DNA of 64,000 bases from Tachypleus tridentatus (GCF_004210375.1 NC_134834.1:150569009-150633008); one strand, 5' to 3'. Counted from the stretch's first letter, positions 1-14,500 are shown. Numbers and translations are program-made. The notes: a model not told the origin generated them from the letters alone.

Positions 1-106
1 ATCCACCTACAATTCTGACGGATCCTAACTCTAAAAATCTGGTTTTGATAGCCGTGGTGGGCACGGCATAAATAGTCCATTGTGTAATTTTGAGCTTAAC
101 AACAGA
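1..106 (+). repeat. SINE-B copy (short tRNA-derived SINE)
   Basis: Matches the short SINE family of this window: ACTCTAAAAATCTGGTTTTGATA..GTGGTGGGCA, then AATAGTCCATTGTGTAATTTTG.GCTTAACAAC. The 5' end is truncated or diverged. It abuts a second copy. Confidence 0.7.
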
Positions 107-226
107 CCCCCCCCCCCAGTGGCTAAGCAGTAAATTAATAACACTGAAAATCGGATAGCCGAGGTGGGCACAACACAGACAGCCCACAGTGTAACTTTGT
201 GCTTAACTACAAAACATGCACTACTG
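107..226 (+). repeat. SINE-B copy, preceded by a C tract
   Basis: CCCCCAGTGGCTAAGCAGTA head (A-box-like), then AAAATCGGATAGCCGAGGTGGGCAC and the CAGCCCACAGTGTAACTTTGTGCTTAACTAC tail. It is head-to-tail with the copy at 1-106. The C run at 107-117 extends the normal CCCCC start. Confidence 0.75.
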
Positions 227-1315
227 GATGAGAAGTAAGCCTATTTAATCAGCCGTTGATGGATAGAATGAAAATGCACAAAGAAGCTCGCACTATGAGG
301 ATAAGACTGTCTTCTGTGTGTTTCGGGAACAAGTGAAAAGTAAATAATCAACAGACCTGGTGTTCATCAGCCATGCTTTTAACCTGAACGATTGTCACAA
401 AATAAGTTTGTTTGTTTTTTTCAGCCGAAACATAACAGATAATCTTGTGGCTGCGAATATCTCGTCAGTTAATATCATTCAGCGGCGTATTGGAATATCA
501 CAGGTGTTATTTCAGTGGACTTTTGAAAAGTATAACGTAAATTGTAATGTAAGAAAGAAGATGAAATCCACCATAAAAGAAAGTGCTACCATTTTCCATC
601 TATAGTTTAAAATGGAACTTAAATAATCTAACATAATCTCAGTTTATGTAAAATAATTTTAAGAGGAATAATGTGTAAACGTCTAAAATAAACACGTGCA
701 ATCCAGAATTCAACAGGCTGAGTGGCATGTCTTTATGCTGTAGTATCAATTATGTTAAGTCTACTTCGTTGTCCTAGGCTTAGTGTTTCATGATTATTTT
801 CATTTTTTATTGTTGTTTGTATTGAAACTTCCTCCAGAGAAGAAACAAAAAATTATTTTCAAGTAGCATCACATTCTTGAAAGCAAAATAAACAGACATC
901 AAAGTGAAGATAAAATAAAAACGCACCTTTCAAACCTTGTTTTATAATATGTTTTGCGATAGCGCTCAGAAGTATCCCGGATTTAATCCCTGAGGATCAT
1001 AAGTATTACTTATGGAGTCATAATGTCGTATAGATTGTAATCGTAACGTCTATTACCTTATTTGATTTTGGTGAATATTCTGTCTTTTGTATCACGAAAA
1101 GACAAAATGGTATATTCTCCTATGATAAAAAAAAAAATGCCACTAATATTAGGCAAACGTTAAACCTAAAGTATGAATGATTGCACAAGAGCGTTATCAT
1201 TGGATAATTGTAATTATCTTAAAGATAGTTTAAATACTTAAAATGTGACACCAGTGTTAGTACAAGTGAAAGTCCGAAAATGAATATTTTACGGTAATGT
1301 TTTTTGTTTTTTTTT

Positions 1316-1533
1316 AACTTCGCGCAAAGTTTAGTAGTGTAAGACTAGAGGGGAGGCGGATAGTCATCACCACCAACTCTTGGGCTACTCTTTTACCAAC
1401 TAATAGTGGGATTGACCGTACCATTATAAAGCCCCCACGGCTGAAAGGGCAAGCATGTTTGGTGTGATGGAGATTCGAACCTGCGACCTTCATATTACGA
1501 GTCAAGCGCTTAACCATCTGGCCATGCCGGGCC
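1316..1533 (-). repeat. SINE-A copy (GGCCCGGCATGG family)
   Basis: On the minus strand it runs from GGCCCGGCATGGCCAGATGG through the tRNA-like B box (GGTTCGAATCTC) and the conserved centre AGAGTAGCCCAAGAGTTGG to TTTGCGCGAAG. The tail lacks the GATAGCCC segment. Confidence 0.85.
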
Positions 1534-1892
1534 TTATGTTAATATAGTGGCATTTTCATCTTTATGCGAATATGGCACTAGTGTTGCTACTGTCGGAAGT
1601 ACAGCTTTAATGTTAATGTACATTTTTATTTTGTTCTAGAATTAAAACCACTAGCTTTCTAAAATCTAAAAAAATGAAGAAAACTCGTTTCCTTCTCCCC
1701 TTTGTTTTCATTTCATAAACTGGTAAGTGTTTTTGTCCCTTTTTTTAATAAACCATTTTCCCTTTGTGTGGTCTTCTGTTCTACTTTGATCTGATGAACC
1801 GGAGTTAATCATGAGTAGCTGGACATAGAACAAACAAAATAAAGAAGTGTGCGCGTAGAAACAGAATTAAACGTGTCATGTATAATAAGGAT

Positions 1893-2200
1893 TATATAGA
1901 AACGGTATTGTGTTACCTGGTAACCAGATTAACTACGTTATGTAGAAACTGTATTGTGTCACCTAGTAACCAGATTAACTATGCTGTGTAGAAACGAGAT
2001 TGTGTTACCTAGTAACTATATTAACTACGTTGTGTAGAAATGGTATTGTGTCACCTAGTAACCAGATTAACTACGCTGTGTATAAACGGGATTTTGTTAC
2101 CTAGTAACCATATTAACTACGCTACGTACAAACGTTATTGTGTCACCTAGTAACCAGATTAACTACGCTGTGTAGAAACGGGATTGTGGTACCTATTATT
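1893..2200 (+). repeat. 46-bp minisatellite, about 6.7 copies
   Basis: Tandem copies of a unit containing GTAGAAACGGTATTGTG, then CACCTAGTAACCAGATTAAC. Alternate units carry GTTACC and GTCACC, hinting at an older dimer. It lies in calsyntenin intron sequence 200 bp before exon a. Confidence 0.9.
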
Positions 2201-2403
2201 AAGATTAGCGATGGTTGTAGAAATTGACTTAAATGTGTCACCTTAGAAACTGATAACAGTATTGGATATTATTTACATTAAAATGTAGTTTTGTTGTATA
2301 AGAGTTGCCCAGTGCTTGAAATAGGTCATTCTTGTGTATAAATAAATATATTTGAGTCGAAAATATCTTATCAATGCATTCATAATTTACTATCATTGTT
2401 CAG

Positions 2404-2550
2404 GACGTATTAAGAACACGGAACCGTTGTCATGGGAACGAAGTCACAATCATATTCTGAGAGTTGTAGCTTTCGACTGTGGCATGAAGAGATCGAAACC
2501 GACAAGTGTTAATATCAGAGTGAATGAAGTCTGTCATATTGGCTGGAAGG
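2404..2550 (+). CDS. Clstn: Calsyntenin exon a (end of second cadherin repeat)
   Basis: Acceptor TTGTTCAG precedes 2404 and donor GTAAGT starts at 2551; phase 1 in and out. It encodes IKNTEPLSW...VVAFDCGMKR...VNEVCHIGWKG, the calsyntenin signature between cadherin repeat 2 and the LNS domain. The donor is the first of eight tandem copies (see the 40-bp repeat). The reading frame supports use of this first copy, because reading on meets a stop at 2580-2582. Confidence 0.93.
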
Positions 2551-5500
2551 GTAAGTTCAGTTGCAGGACATTGTCATGTTAGCTGGAAGGGTAAGTTCAG
2601 TTGCAGGACATTATCATATTGGCTAGAAGGGTAAGTTCACTTGCAGGACATTGTCATGTTAGCTGGAAGGGTAAGTTCAGTTGCAGGACATTGTCATGTT
2701 AGCTGGAAGGGTAAGTTCAGTTGCAGAACATTGTCATGTTAGCTGGAAGGGTAAGTTCAGTTGCAGGACATTGTCATGTTAGCTGGAAGGGTAAGTTCAG
2801 TTGCAGAACATTGTCATGTTAGCTTGAAGGGTAAGTTCACTTCCAAGACATTGTTTGTCATATCGACTTGAAGGATAAATTCACTTCCATGGTATTGTTT
2901 AATAGCTAAGGTTAACTTTTTTACGATCAACCACAGGTAGCCATATTTCTCTGATTTTATAAAATTCAACCTTACTAAGTCCATTTATAGAACGGTGTAT
3001 TTTTTATATAAAGAAGGAAACTGTGCAGCTGTTAGAAAGTACAAAAGTTTGCATGTATTAAATACAAAAGACAGCCAGTTTTTTTTCATAAACCTATTTT
3101 TAATTATATAATAAAACACAAGATGGAGCGGTAAACACTCGAGAAAGTTTCACATTTTCTCCCCCAGGTGCATTACATTATTGTTAAAGTTTACACAAAA
3201 TATTAATTTTACAGGCTACAATATCCAAAGTACAATAAAGTATTGTTAAAATTTACATTATAGAGCAAAACTAACGATTCTGTGATAGTCTGCATTCATA
3301 TGTATTCAACAAATTGTAACTATAGCGAGCAACACTGTTGATAGATATAAATATAGATCCACATATTTGGTGAATATTAAATAATATTAGTGAACATACA
3401 ACTGCTGTTACTTATTCATTACGTACTGTTTGTGTTACAGGAGTATACGATAGAATAGAGTATGTACCTGAGTCGGGCCAGCAGAAGTTGTTTCCTAGTG
3501 CCAGGCTGAATCTCTGTGATGTTCCCTGTAAACCCGAGAAACTGTCCGCAAGAATCACCTTGTCCACTGGTCATATCGGCAAAGGTTGTGATCGTGACAC
3601 ATACTCAGTGGAGTCTCAGCGCAAACTGTGTGGTGAGTGTGCAGTACTTAGTTTCAGTTGGTCAACAGTGTATTAAAATATGGATCTGTGGGACCACTAT
3701 GTGACATACTGACTTAATGGCCAGGTCTGAAACTCTTATGTTTAGGATACTGTCTTCAGAATTTGAATATGGTGACTAAAGAAAGGGAGATAAATCAGTA
3801 GGACCAACCAATTATGTGGCCACTTATAGCTAAATATGAAGAATCTTAGACCCCATAGACAGAGGAATGGCATAAATTAAGCAGCATAGTGTAATTCGAA
3901 CCTTAAACCTTTTAATCTGAAATCTGGCCTGAAATTCTAAATTGCTTTTAATAATTTGAAGGTAATTTCAATAAAGGTGATATGTTGAACACAAGTTACA
4001 AGAGACTTTTACTACACTAGTTAGGTGACAAAGTTCATGATACACCTTACACTAAAACTTGATTTGCACGTTTTGTTTTCATGACGTTCTGTTGTTAATG
4101 ACTTGTTTATTCTGTATTCTGGACAGAGTTTCTCATATTATATGTAGCTTCTCAATTCCTTCTTACAAGTATTAAATGAAATAATTCAACCCAGTGGTTT
4201 TGATTACAACTTTCTTTTGCTCTTCAAATTAATATACTTAATATCTCTCACTTCATGGCCAAACTTATCTTGAGACATCTTTTCAATGAACGAGTTTCAT
4301 TCAAGAAAAGTAACCTGACGTTATTTCTTAAGCCTTTTATTATACTCAACAAAAATATTTTCCTAAGGATCTCCTGTAAATAACATAATGATGTATGTGA
4401 CAGTGTGATAAAGAAACACAGAGATGTGACAGATGGACAGACAGGTAAATAATGTAGGTTTCAAATAACAAATATTAGACTTCTCCAACGTGATATTTAT
4501 AAAGCAAAAGAATGAATTAATGAGTACATTTAAGTTGCGTACTGTGGGTAACGTTCTAAAAATCAATTCCTGAAATTCTAATGCCACAAGACAAGAAAAC
4601 CTAAAATAAAACCTTGTTCAAGGAAAGGTTATAAAAGTTTGAACTGTCTGTCAGACAAAACTCCTTAAATGTATTTTTTTTTATCTTGATGTAATAGATG
4701 ATTCTCCTTATACTTATTTATTAACACTCTTCAATGAGTTTAAAAACTTTCCAATGAAAATCATTTCAAGACTGACATAATGTAAGAGCTACTGGTGAGA
4801 AGTTCCTACCCCAATACTATTAAAATACATCTGTCTAGTTGTGAGTTCATATCGACGAGTCAGCTGTACTGTTGTAATATTATTATTATGTTTTCAATTT
4901 ATTAAAACCAAAATGCAATTTTACTGTAAAAAAAAATACTGAGTGCATGTTTTGTTTTCATGACGTTCTGTTGTTTATGACTTGTTTATTCTGTATTCTG
5001 GACAGAGTTTCTCATATTATATGTGGCTTCTCAATTCCTTCTGACAAGTATTAAATGAAATAATTCAACCCACATATTGAAAGTGGTATTGATGGTCAAA
5101 TTCTTATATAAAAATCTTTACTTGTGTCGAACAATGCCATATACATGACATTTAAAATAAAGTGTACATGAATGTAAACAGTGACATGTATTTGTATGGA
5201 GCTTAGTGACAACAACATAATTAGAGTTCTTTGTTAGAAGAGTTAGCTGACATAACAATTGAGGAAGATGTTAATACTTTCGTTTTATAGTGGCTAATGA
5301 CTTACTGATTTAGATTAAGCTAAGAAGTTTGTGTGTTCAAAATTGTGCAAAATCCACAAGTTATTGATCCCTGGTGGTACATCATTAAGTTCATATTCAG
5401 TATCACTGTATAAAGACACTACATCTACTATAACTAATCTGGCCTTATGAACAAGTTCTATAAACATGTTTGTATAAAAATCTAAACAATCTCAGACTTT

Positions 5501-8500
5501 TAATTTTGGCCCAGCATGGCTGTGTGGTTAGGGTGCCTGCAGGATCGAATCCCTATCACACCAAATGTGCTCGCTCTTTCAGCCATGGGAGGTTATATAA
5601 TATGACAGTCAATCCAACTATTCATTGGTAAAAGAATAGCCCAAGAGTTGGTGGTGATATCTAGCTGTCTTCCCTTTACTCTTACATTGCTAAATTAGGG
5701 ACAGCTAGTACAAATAGTCCTCAAGTAGCTTTGCACAAATTAAATACAACAGCAAAGAAGCTTTTGGTTTCACAATAAAAGGTTTTAACAGGTCATTCAC
5801 AAAATTACTAGTGTACTGAGAAGAAAAACTGGTGTCCTGCAACAATAGGTCTAGTATGGCAATAATAAAGCTCCCAGTTTTATGCAAGTATCATCTATAT
5901 TAAAACATGTTACTAATATACTGGTATTTTTGTTACAAAAATAAAATATTCCTGTAATAGGAGTAAGAACAAGTATTGAACGATCCCATGTAAATAAATT
6001 TAATATTTTTCAATGCATTGTTATGATTATTAATGTTGTTGTATTGTCAGTAAATGTTCCATTACTATTTTGTGATGTACTTTAGTTAACATTAAAACTA
6101 CTGTGTTTCCTTTATCAGGTTTTTAAAATGTATATTTGGAGCATAGATTATGTAAAGTGTTCTTGTCTATCCTATTACAATGTTTGTATTGTGTTGAAAT
6201 CAAAAAATATGTTTTACTCGATTATATAATATATCCAGTTCATTACTTATAGCAGTTGTTGTAAAACATTCATTTTTAAAATCATATCACTTTGATTGAT
6301 GTGAATAAACCAATTTACATCTTGTTCTATCTGTAAGTGGTTAATTAGGCTTACTTATGAAACAATAAGTTAAACATTTCCTTTGTAAAAGTATGTCATA
6401 CTTTCTAGGCCTTAACAGTAGAGATGTTTGACACAGTAAGGTTGTGAACTTGGTGCACACGACCACTGCTGAACCATTCTTCGTTATTTGTGGTGTGGTT
6501 CGATTGTTCCACTGGTAACACCACACATTGTTGTTGTTTTAATTAATCTAGTTTACGCAGAAAATTTGTACCCTACTTTTGGGTCTCTTTCTGTAGGATT
6601 GTTGAAGAAAATGTCAATGAAGGTTTTACGTAATGTTGTTATCACTGAACCCTCATCGTCTGTTTCCTACAAATTCCTTGTTGGTGCCTGTTCGTTTTAT
6701 TTTCCAAGGGACAATATTTGGTTGTTCCTCATCTGTATTTTTGATGAATGATATTCAACGTTGGCTGCCCCATACTTTCTAGTTCTCCTGGGTTGAATGT
6801 ATTAAAGAAACTATTTTTTTGTAATAAAACAAGGAAAACACCTTGGTACCATTTGATAGGTTATTTGTTTAGCTGGTTCTTTTCCAGGTCTATAATCTGT
6901 CAAGTTTTGATACATGTTTCTTAGCAATCAATAAACACATTTTGGTTGGGTTGTTTACTGTATAGCATTTACTGACAAATAGGTTCAGAATATATTCGAA
7001 ACATAATAATATTTAATGAAATGAATAAAAATCCTATAATCCAAATGCTTTCAAAAGGTGGACCTTTCAGTTTGCCTCTGAAGAAGAAAGATCAACTTTT
7101 CGAAAGCGCTTCGGTTGTAGGATTTTTATTCATTTCTTTCAAGACCGTTTGAATCTAGGTGTTTTTCTAACATTATGAACATGTCATTTAGTGACGTATA
7201 GGTTTAGAGTAGATTCAAAACGTGTACAAAGACTTAGACAAGGGTAAATCACAAAGAAATGATGCTGTTAAGCCTACTAGTGATACATTACAGAGGTAGA
7301 CATTGAGGCAGTGTTGTTAGGCCTAATGGAGACATGTAACAGAGATAAACGTTGAGACGATGTCGTTATGCCTAGTAGAGGTACTTGATAGAGTTTGACG
7401 TCGAGACGATTTTCTTAGGCCTGTTAGGGGTACATTACAGAGATAGATATCGAGATGGTGTTGTTAGGTCTGCTAGGTGTACATTACAGAGGTAGACAAC
7501 GAGACAATGTTGTTAGGCCTGTTAGAGACACACTGCATTTTAAAATGTTTAGGATCAGTAGTTATTGTGTTTTTCTGCATAAAAAGTGATAATGTTCATA
7601 TTCACATTATATCTCATTTCGTACTGAAAAATCGTCTTTGACGTAAGATGTAACACTACCTTTGTTTTTCCATTTCTAGTTACAAATAATTTGAAAGAAA
7701 TATATTATCTACCTCAGATTTTTGACATCTGAATCATCCTTCTATCTGTGAATACTTATTTGCCATATAAAAAGGTGAATTTCAGTGAAAAAATAATTAC
7801 ACAATGGTCTAGCTCATTCTTCGATCTAGGCTACTAACTAATAATGGGTAATAAATAGTGACATCATGTCGCGTGCTGTTAGTGGTAAGTAAGGGCTGTA
7901 TAACCAAACCTGAGTTACATTCTGTCGTAGTTATTTCTAATATTCACTACTTTCCACTAAGAGTAACCTACCGTCGTTTTTGTACTTCATTCATTGGTCA
8001 GAATACCAAATAATGATAAAGTATTGTTGAATGACATAACTGAGTTACCTAATATTTTCTCAACCCAAACGAGCCGTTTTTGCATATATATTGAGCCAAA
8101 AGTAAGTGGACAGTAATAAAACATTTATTTAGAGATCTGATATAAGTAACAACTATAATGTAATGATAAGACGTAAAATTATATTAATGATAATATAAAA
8201 TTGTTATTTATTAACGCAAATGCTCAAATTATTTTCCTTTAAAAGAGATTTCCAATACTCTTTTAACACCCATATTCTTTTATCTGTATTTAAAGTATTT
8301 GACATTATGGGTTCCAATTAACAATCAAAAAAAAAACATGACAGATTAAATAAAAAACAAATGTAATTATAAAATTGTAATTATATAACACAAATAATAT
8401 AGTTGCAACATAGTTATAATATACAATTGCATTAATATAACCGATACATAAACCTATTCCAAATGCTGTCCACCTAGTTTTGGCTCACCCTGTATATTTA

Positions 8501-11500
8501 GCTAACCAGTTAATTTCTTCGTATGTAACTGATAAAGTAATCTAAATAATAATGGTAATGATAAAGCGTAAAACTGTAATATCTCGTAATATATAATATT
8601 CAAGTTTTAATTCAATATATTATTTACAGGGCTTAGTGAAAAATTATTATAAATTAACAGTATGAAATAAAGACAAAGTAAGGCCTTAGCTGTGAAATAT
8701 GAAGAATAAAAGTTGTAGCTTTGGGCTTAACTTCAAACAAAACAAAAACTAAAATAAACACTGAGAATATGTAAAAAATGACATATCAGTACTTTGTTTT
8801 TCGGTACTTATTATTTAAGATTCACTGTTTATTTTTAGCTGTTTAATAGTTCTGTTTATATATCCCAAAATCGGTGATTTCAGTTTTCGCTTTTAATCCT
8901 GTAATGTGTATCCTGATATATCGTAGCCCCCTAGTGGCACAGCAAAATGTTTGCGGACTTGCAACACTGGAAACCAGGTTTCGATACGTGTGATTGACAG
9001 ATCAAAAATAGCGCATTGTGTAGCTTTCCACTTAACTACATACAAGCCTAATATACCGTATTATGGCCCGGCATGGCCAGGGGGGTTAAGGCGTTCGACT
9101 CGTATTCTGAGGGTCGTGGGGGCGTTATAATGTAACGGTCAATCCAAATATTCGTTGGTAAAAGAGTTGGCGGTTGAGTGGTGATGACTAACTGCCTTCC
9201 CTCTAGTCTCACATGCTCAATTATGGACGGCTAACGCAGATAGCACTCGTGTAGCTTTGGGCGAAATAAAAAGTACCTATATTCTCCGTACGCTAGTTTC
9301 TCTCACGGGAATAACAGCATGTTCTAAGCTTTATAAGAACAGTTAATATTTTATATGAAATTATAAAACCAAACGATCCTTTATAGTTAAATCAAGTGAG
9401 GACAGGACTCAGGAAAGTAGATACGTTTATGTAAATTAAACTGAATAACCACCTCCGGTGTTTTTCTAATAGCGGAAAAGTACAGTTTAAAGTCAGAAGA
9501 ATACATCCTAACCTGTTAATCACAGGTTCATGAGTCATACTTGTGTTTAATTGCGTATAATATATTGTTAAACAAGTAACCACTATTGTTACACTGCATA
9601 TTGTTGAGAAACGAGAAATAATTGTATCGAAAATTAGTAATATTTTACTATATAGGGTCTAATGTATTTTCTTCACTCTTCCAAACAGCAATGACAGAGC
9701 GTGAATTCGACGAAATTTGTCTGTTGCATTGGAATTAGCGACTACGTCATCTTTTAGTCACAGATATTGATATGTAAATGAAAAATTCGGTTCAACCACT
9801 GAATCGTGATGTATAATTAATTAATTGAGAGTATGTAACATGTTTCCAAACACCTAAAATGTTTCAGGTGACTGGTGACACACTCACTACCACGGGTCAC
9901 ATGAACAGTGTCATTATATAGTGTTAATCGCGTGTTGTTAACGAGATGAACAAGAGTTGTAATGAAAGATGTAGCCAGTGATATTTATAGATATGTATAC
10001 AACATATATGAAAGATATACGTACGTAACACACACCATCTACATGACTGTGAATCCACTGTTTGTTGAATGTATATATTGAATCTTGGATACGCTGTCTT
10101 TGCTTTGTTTAGAACAATGAAGGTTTGGTCGTGACCTTGTCTTTAATGTTTTCTAATAATCAGTGTTTGATTGGCCCGTGTGTGTACGAGGACATGACAC
10201 TTGAGTTAAAACATGACAGATTCCACTGTACCTTTTCACTATTAACATATTTAAAATTATGACCAGGACGTGGTTAAACAAGTATATTTTTCATCATGGA
10301 CCTCGGCGTTTCAATTAATTTCATATCTATGTTTCAATTTTTTGCTTATCTTGTGAAAGACAAACGTAAGTGTAACATACCCCTGGCTAGAAGCAAACAC
10401 AATGCTGAGCTCTGAATTCTTTAATCCATAATTTCCAATACGTAACTTCCAAATCGAGCTCCATTATTTGTGGACGTTGATGCTTTGTAAAAATGACAGT
10501 CAAACCCCATTGTTGGTTTCCGGAGCTCAACGGTTTGCAATGGATACCGTCGACTAGCTGCCCTCTCTCTAGTTTGTTATATTAAAAGTGAGGATCATTA
10601 GAGCAGATAGCCATTGTATAGTTTTGCTTGAATGTCTGAAGCAAACCAATTATTAATAAAATTCGTGTGTCTTAGGAATGCCATGGTAGCCAAAGAGCTT
10701 GTAATATCAGTTTACGGTGATAAAAACTGGAGATCGATTGCCCGTGGTGGACGAAACGAAGATAGCCAGCACATTGTGTGCTTTGGGCAGAAACAAGCAA
10801 TAAAGTAATAAAAAAAATGTGTATATTTAAACTTAAGACAATCTGATATTACTGGCTTGTTCTCCAATAGCTCAGCGTATGTCTAAAGGCTTAATATGCT
10901 AAAATTTGGGTTTCGATATCCGTGGCAAGTAGATCTCAGATAGCCCATTATGTTGCTCTTTGCGCTTAAGAACAATTATCCGCTTTCTTGCGATAATTTC
11001 TTGTTTTGCCCCATCTAGTGGCAAGTATTGTAACTATAGTGATAATTCCTTATAACTGTCTATATGCTAATATGTATAACCACTGTGTTATGTGTTAACC
11101 ACTTCTGAATTCTTAGTAAAACCTGTATCTGTCACCAGGTGCCAACACTGAAAGTGTTGACCTTCTTCCCATACCTGAACTCGGGGCTACGTGGACCAGA
11201 AACCTTCCGATGGATGAAGGCCGCGAAAGTGACCAGATCTACGAATTCGATGGTGCTACGAGCGTTGTGATCCCAGAAACGATCTTAAACCACAATCTGA
11301 CGGACAACTTTACCGTGACCTTCTGGATGAAGCACGAGCCACTTCCCGAGCCCAACCACACATCCCACCACACGAAAGAACACATTATCTGTAACTCTGA
11401 CGATCACGGTAAAGATGTGTTTTAATATCAATAATGAGAGTAAAGGTTGGAATTAAAGATACATGTATATCTGTTAAAACATACTTTGTACTAATTGATA

Positions 11501-14500
11501 ACTGGTTTGTATTCAAGGTCAAGATCACAACAGTTTACAACCTTACAACATTTAAATAAAACTCTAGAAACATTTTTATTTTTAAAGGGATTAATTTTTA
11601 ATTTTCGTAACGTTTTGTAGGGTTATCATCAGGTGAGCTGTCGTCTGTTGTGGTCGAAATATTGTTGTAAAGTTAAGAAATTGTTATATTATTTTGTTGA
11701 ATTTAATGAAAACATAATGAGCATATGACCAGGTCATTCATTGTTATATGAAAGTAGAAGGAAAGCGTCACAGAGTGAGAGAAGGTAAAATAACGATTGA
11801 CAACAGTGAAATAAGTGAAAATATCTTTACTTCAAATTAACATATGTTATCAGCACGAGACGTTGTGTCTGAAGTCGAAGAATTATATTGGTTATATCAA
11901 GAAACATTTTGTGGCAAGGAATTTTATCATGCCCTTCAGAGCTGATAGTACTTCTTGACAACTGACCATCCTATTGGAGCAGGGACACCTGCTGCTGACT
12001 GTCGTTTCTGAAAAACTGGCCATCCTACTGGAGGAGAGAAACTAAGAGCTGACCATCCTACTCTGAAGTAGGAAGACCAACATGTGACCATAGTAAATCA
12101 AGGAAACCAACAGTTGAACATCATAGTGAGTCAAGGAAACCAACATCTAACCATCCTATTGAATTTGGCAGACCAACAGCTGACCATCATAGTAAATCAA
12201 GAAGACAAACTATGACAGTCGCTGTACGTTAACAGTAGCACTAATTAAGATGAAGAGAAAGAAAGGATAACATATTTAGTTTTCTGTCAATCCATTCATT
12301 TTTTTTTGTTGCCGCCTGCTGATAAAGGCCCATCTGTATATCACTAGTAAGCCTGATATCTAGGTATTAAAAAAAGAACTACGAAGTTCTCCCATTTCTT
12401 TTCAGTATTTAACACGTCTGTTTTATCTGTTTATAAGACTTTCCTTGCCCTCTCTCCCGGCGGGGAAGCGTTATGTTTACGGATTTAAAAAAACTAAGAT
12501 CCGAGGTGCAATCCCCCATGGTGGACACAGCAGATAGCCCAGTGTGGCTTTGCCACAAAAATAAACAAAAAACAGAAACCTCTGTCCATTTTCTGTCTAC
12601 ATTCGCTTTATTGTCTGATCCTGAGGTTTTATGTTGATAATGCTTAATGGAGAACTAATGATTTGTATTCTGCTGTTATTATTTCTAACAGTGAGTGATA
12701 ATTATAGTTTAACCAAAACTTTCACGATCGTATCATCATTGACATCATCCAGACACTTTTGGAGCACTTCATCCAGTCAGAAGACAAACCTAGAACGATC
12801 ATACTCAGTTGGCTGTTGCAAAGGTTTCAGTTTTGTTTCTGTTGACGTAGATCACGCTTGAAACTAAATTACATAATACATAACTATTCAGAGCCATGCT
12901 AAGTAAACTGAGTAAAAATTGATTGAAGTAGTTTGTGATTGTTGTGGGTTGTTAATGTTTAACTATTGTTCATTTGTAATGTTTTTGTATTGTTGTGGGT
13001 TGATATTAATTATTGTTCAGTTTTAATGATTTTTGTGTTGTGGGTTGATATTAACTATTGTTCAGTTTTAACTGTTTTTGTATTGTTGTGGGTTGATATT
13101 AACTATAGTTCAGTTTTAATGATTTTTGTTTATTGTGGGTGGCTATTTATATTATTTAAAAGGATTAACACGCACGCTAGTACCACTAATTATAGTTGTT
13201 TTGTATCTGTACATATCACACTAGAGTTAGATTAACACGTTGGCTACTAAAACAAATATATTTTGTCACAGCTCTAGAACCTGAACAGATTTGTAGACGA
13301 GAAAACGTTTTCGTAATATCTATTCCCACCAGGAGGCGTAACGACGGGCATATGTTTTTGATTTATTGGTTACAATACAAACCGCGGTTCTTAGAAAGTA
13401 CTGTTTACAACAGCCCATCATATTTAAACACTTGAAATCGGCACATCCGTACAAGACATACATAAACAACGCGACTACCGCGACAAGGCTCGTTTTCGTA
13501 GAAACGACATTGGGCGTGAAATCGATTGTCATCTCGAAAATACAGTTTCACTCTGATTGAGGGCAAAGATTGTTTTAAAGTAATAAGAGTCTCACTTGCA
13601 TATGTACATAAGAGCTTGTGGTCATTTTGCCAATAAAAACTTTAATAAACAAATAAATGGAACTGTAGATTAGGTTATAACCTCAATAAAAATCATTTTT
13701 TTTGGTATATGCAATAATTTTATAAATTCTATGTTGTTACCGATTTTCCGGAATCACTGATATCGTCATTTTGGTAACTGTTATCAAGTGCGTGTTTTTA
13801 ATTGTATTTTTAACTTAATTCTGAGAACTTGTGACAGTAAAAATAATAATGTATTGATAAATAATCACACCGTGTCTGCTATATCCTGTACTGTTACACC
13901 AAGACTTGTCTTTCAAGGTTTGGATATATCACATATAATCTTTGAAGTATATTGTCATTTAATATGATATTGCTTTTATTTTAGATATTGCGTGTGTTTA
14001 ATATTTCAATCATATAGTAATTTATAATCCTTAAATTTTATCAGAAATTCTCGCTTATTGGAGAGGGTTCGGGTTTTAGGCCTACAATAATCGCACACCA
14101 AGTGAATACTTAGTTTTATACTGTTCTGCTCGTCTTTATGGTGTCACACATGGTACTGTGTTGTTATTAATTTTGTACTTTAATATCCTTATTTTCACCA
14201 GAAGTTATAATTTCATTCCTTAATGTCTTTCCGCTTCATCTTACTTGGTAACTGTTCCCAGTAGATTAAACTAACCTATTAACAGCTCTGGTAACTCCTG
14301 TTACAAATCACTGAGATGACATTAATAACAACAAAGAAAGAGCTCTGAAAGCCATAGTTCGGTGATTTCTCACGAAGTCTTACTATACGCGAGGGAGATA
14401 ATGTTGTGGTGATGGTTAATCATCCTAGAATGACCCGATGGTGTGTAATCCATCACTGTAATTATCGTGGATAATGATGACAAGAACTCCCTGATAGAAT

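Larger units (their letters stand above)
3633..11138 (+). other. Calsyntenin intron (7.5 kb) between exons b and c
   Basis: I see no coding exon here; the phases of exons b and c (1-1) join directly. It contains SINE-A copies at 5508 and 9065, SINE-B copies at 8924, 10679 and 10860, a palindrome at 7021-7132 and a minisatellite at 7267-7535. A stretch near 4070-4190 (CATGACGTTCTGTTG, then TTCTCATATTATATGT) recurs at 4955-5070, a dispersed duplication of about 115 bp. Confidence 0.8.

Noticed and set aside
12966-13235. 89-codon frame with repeated LLWVDINYCSVL
   Set aside because: By-product of the 48-bp intronic minisatellite.
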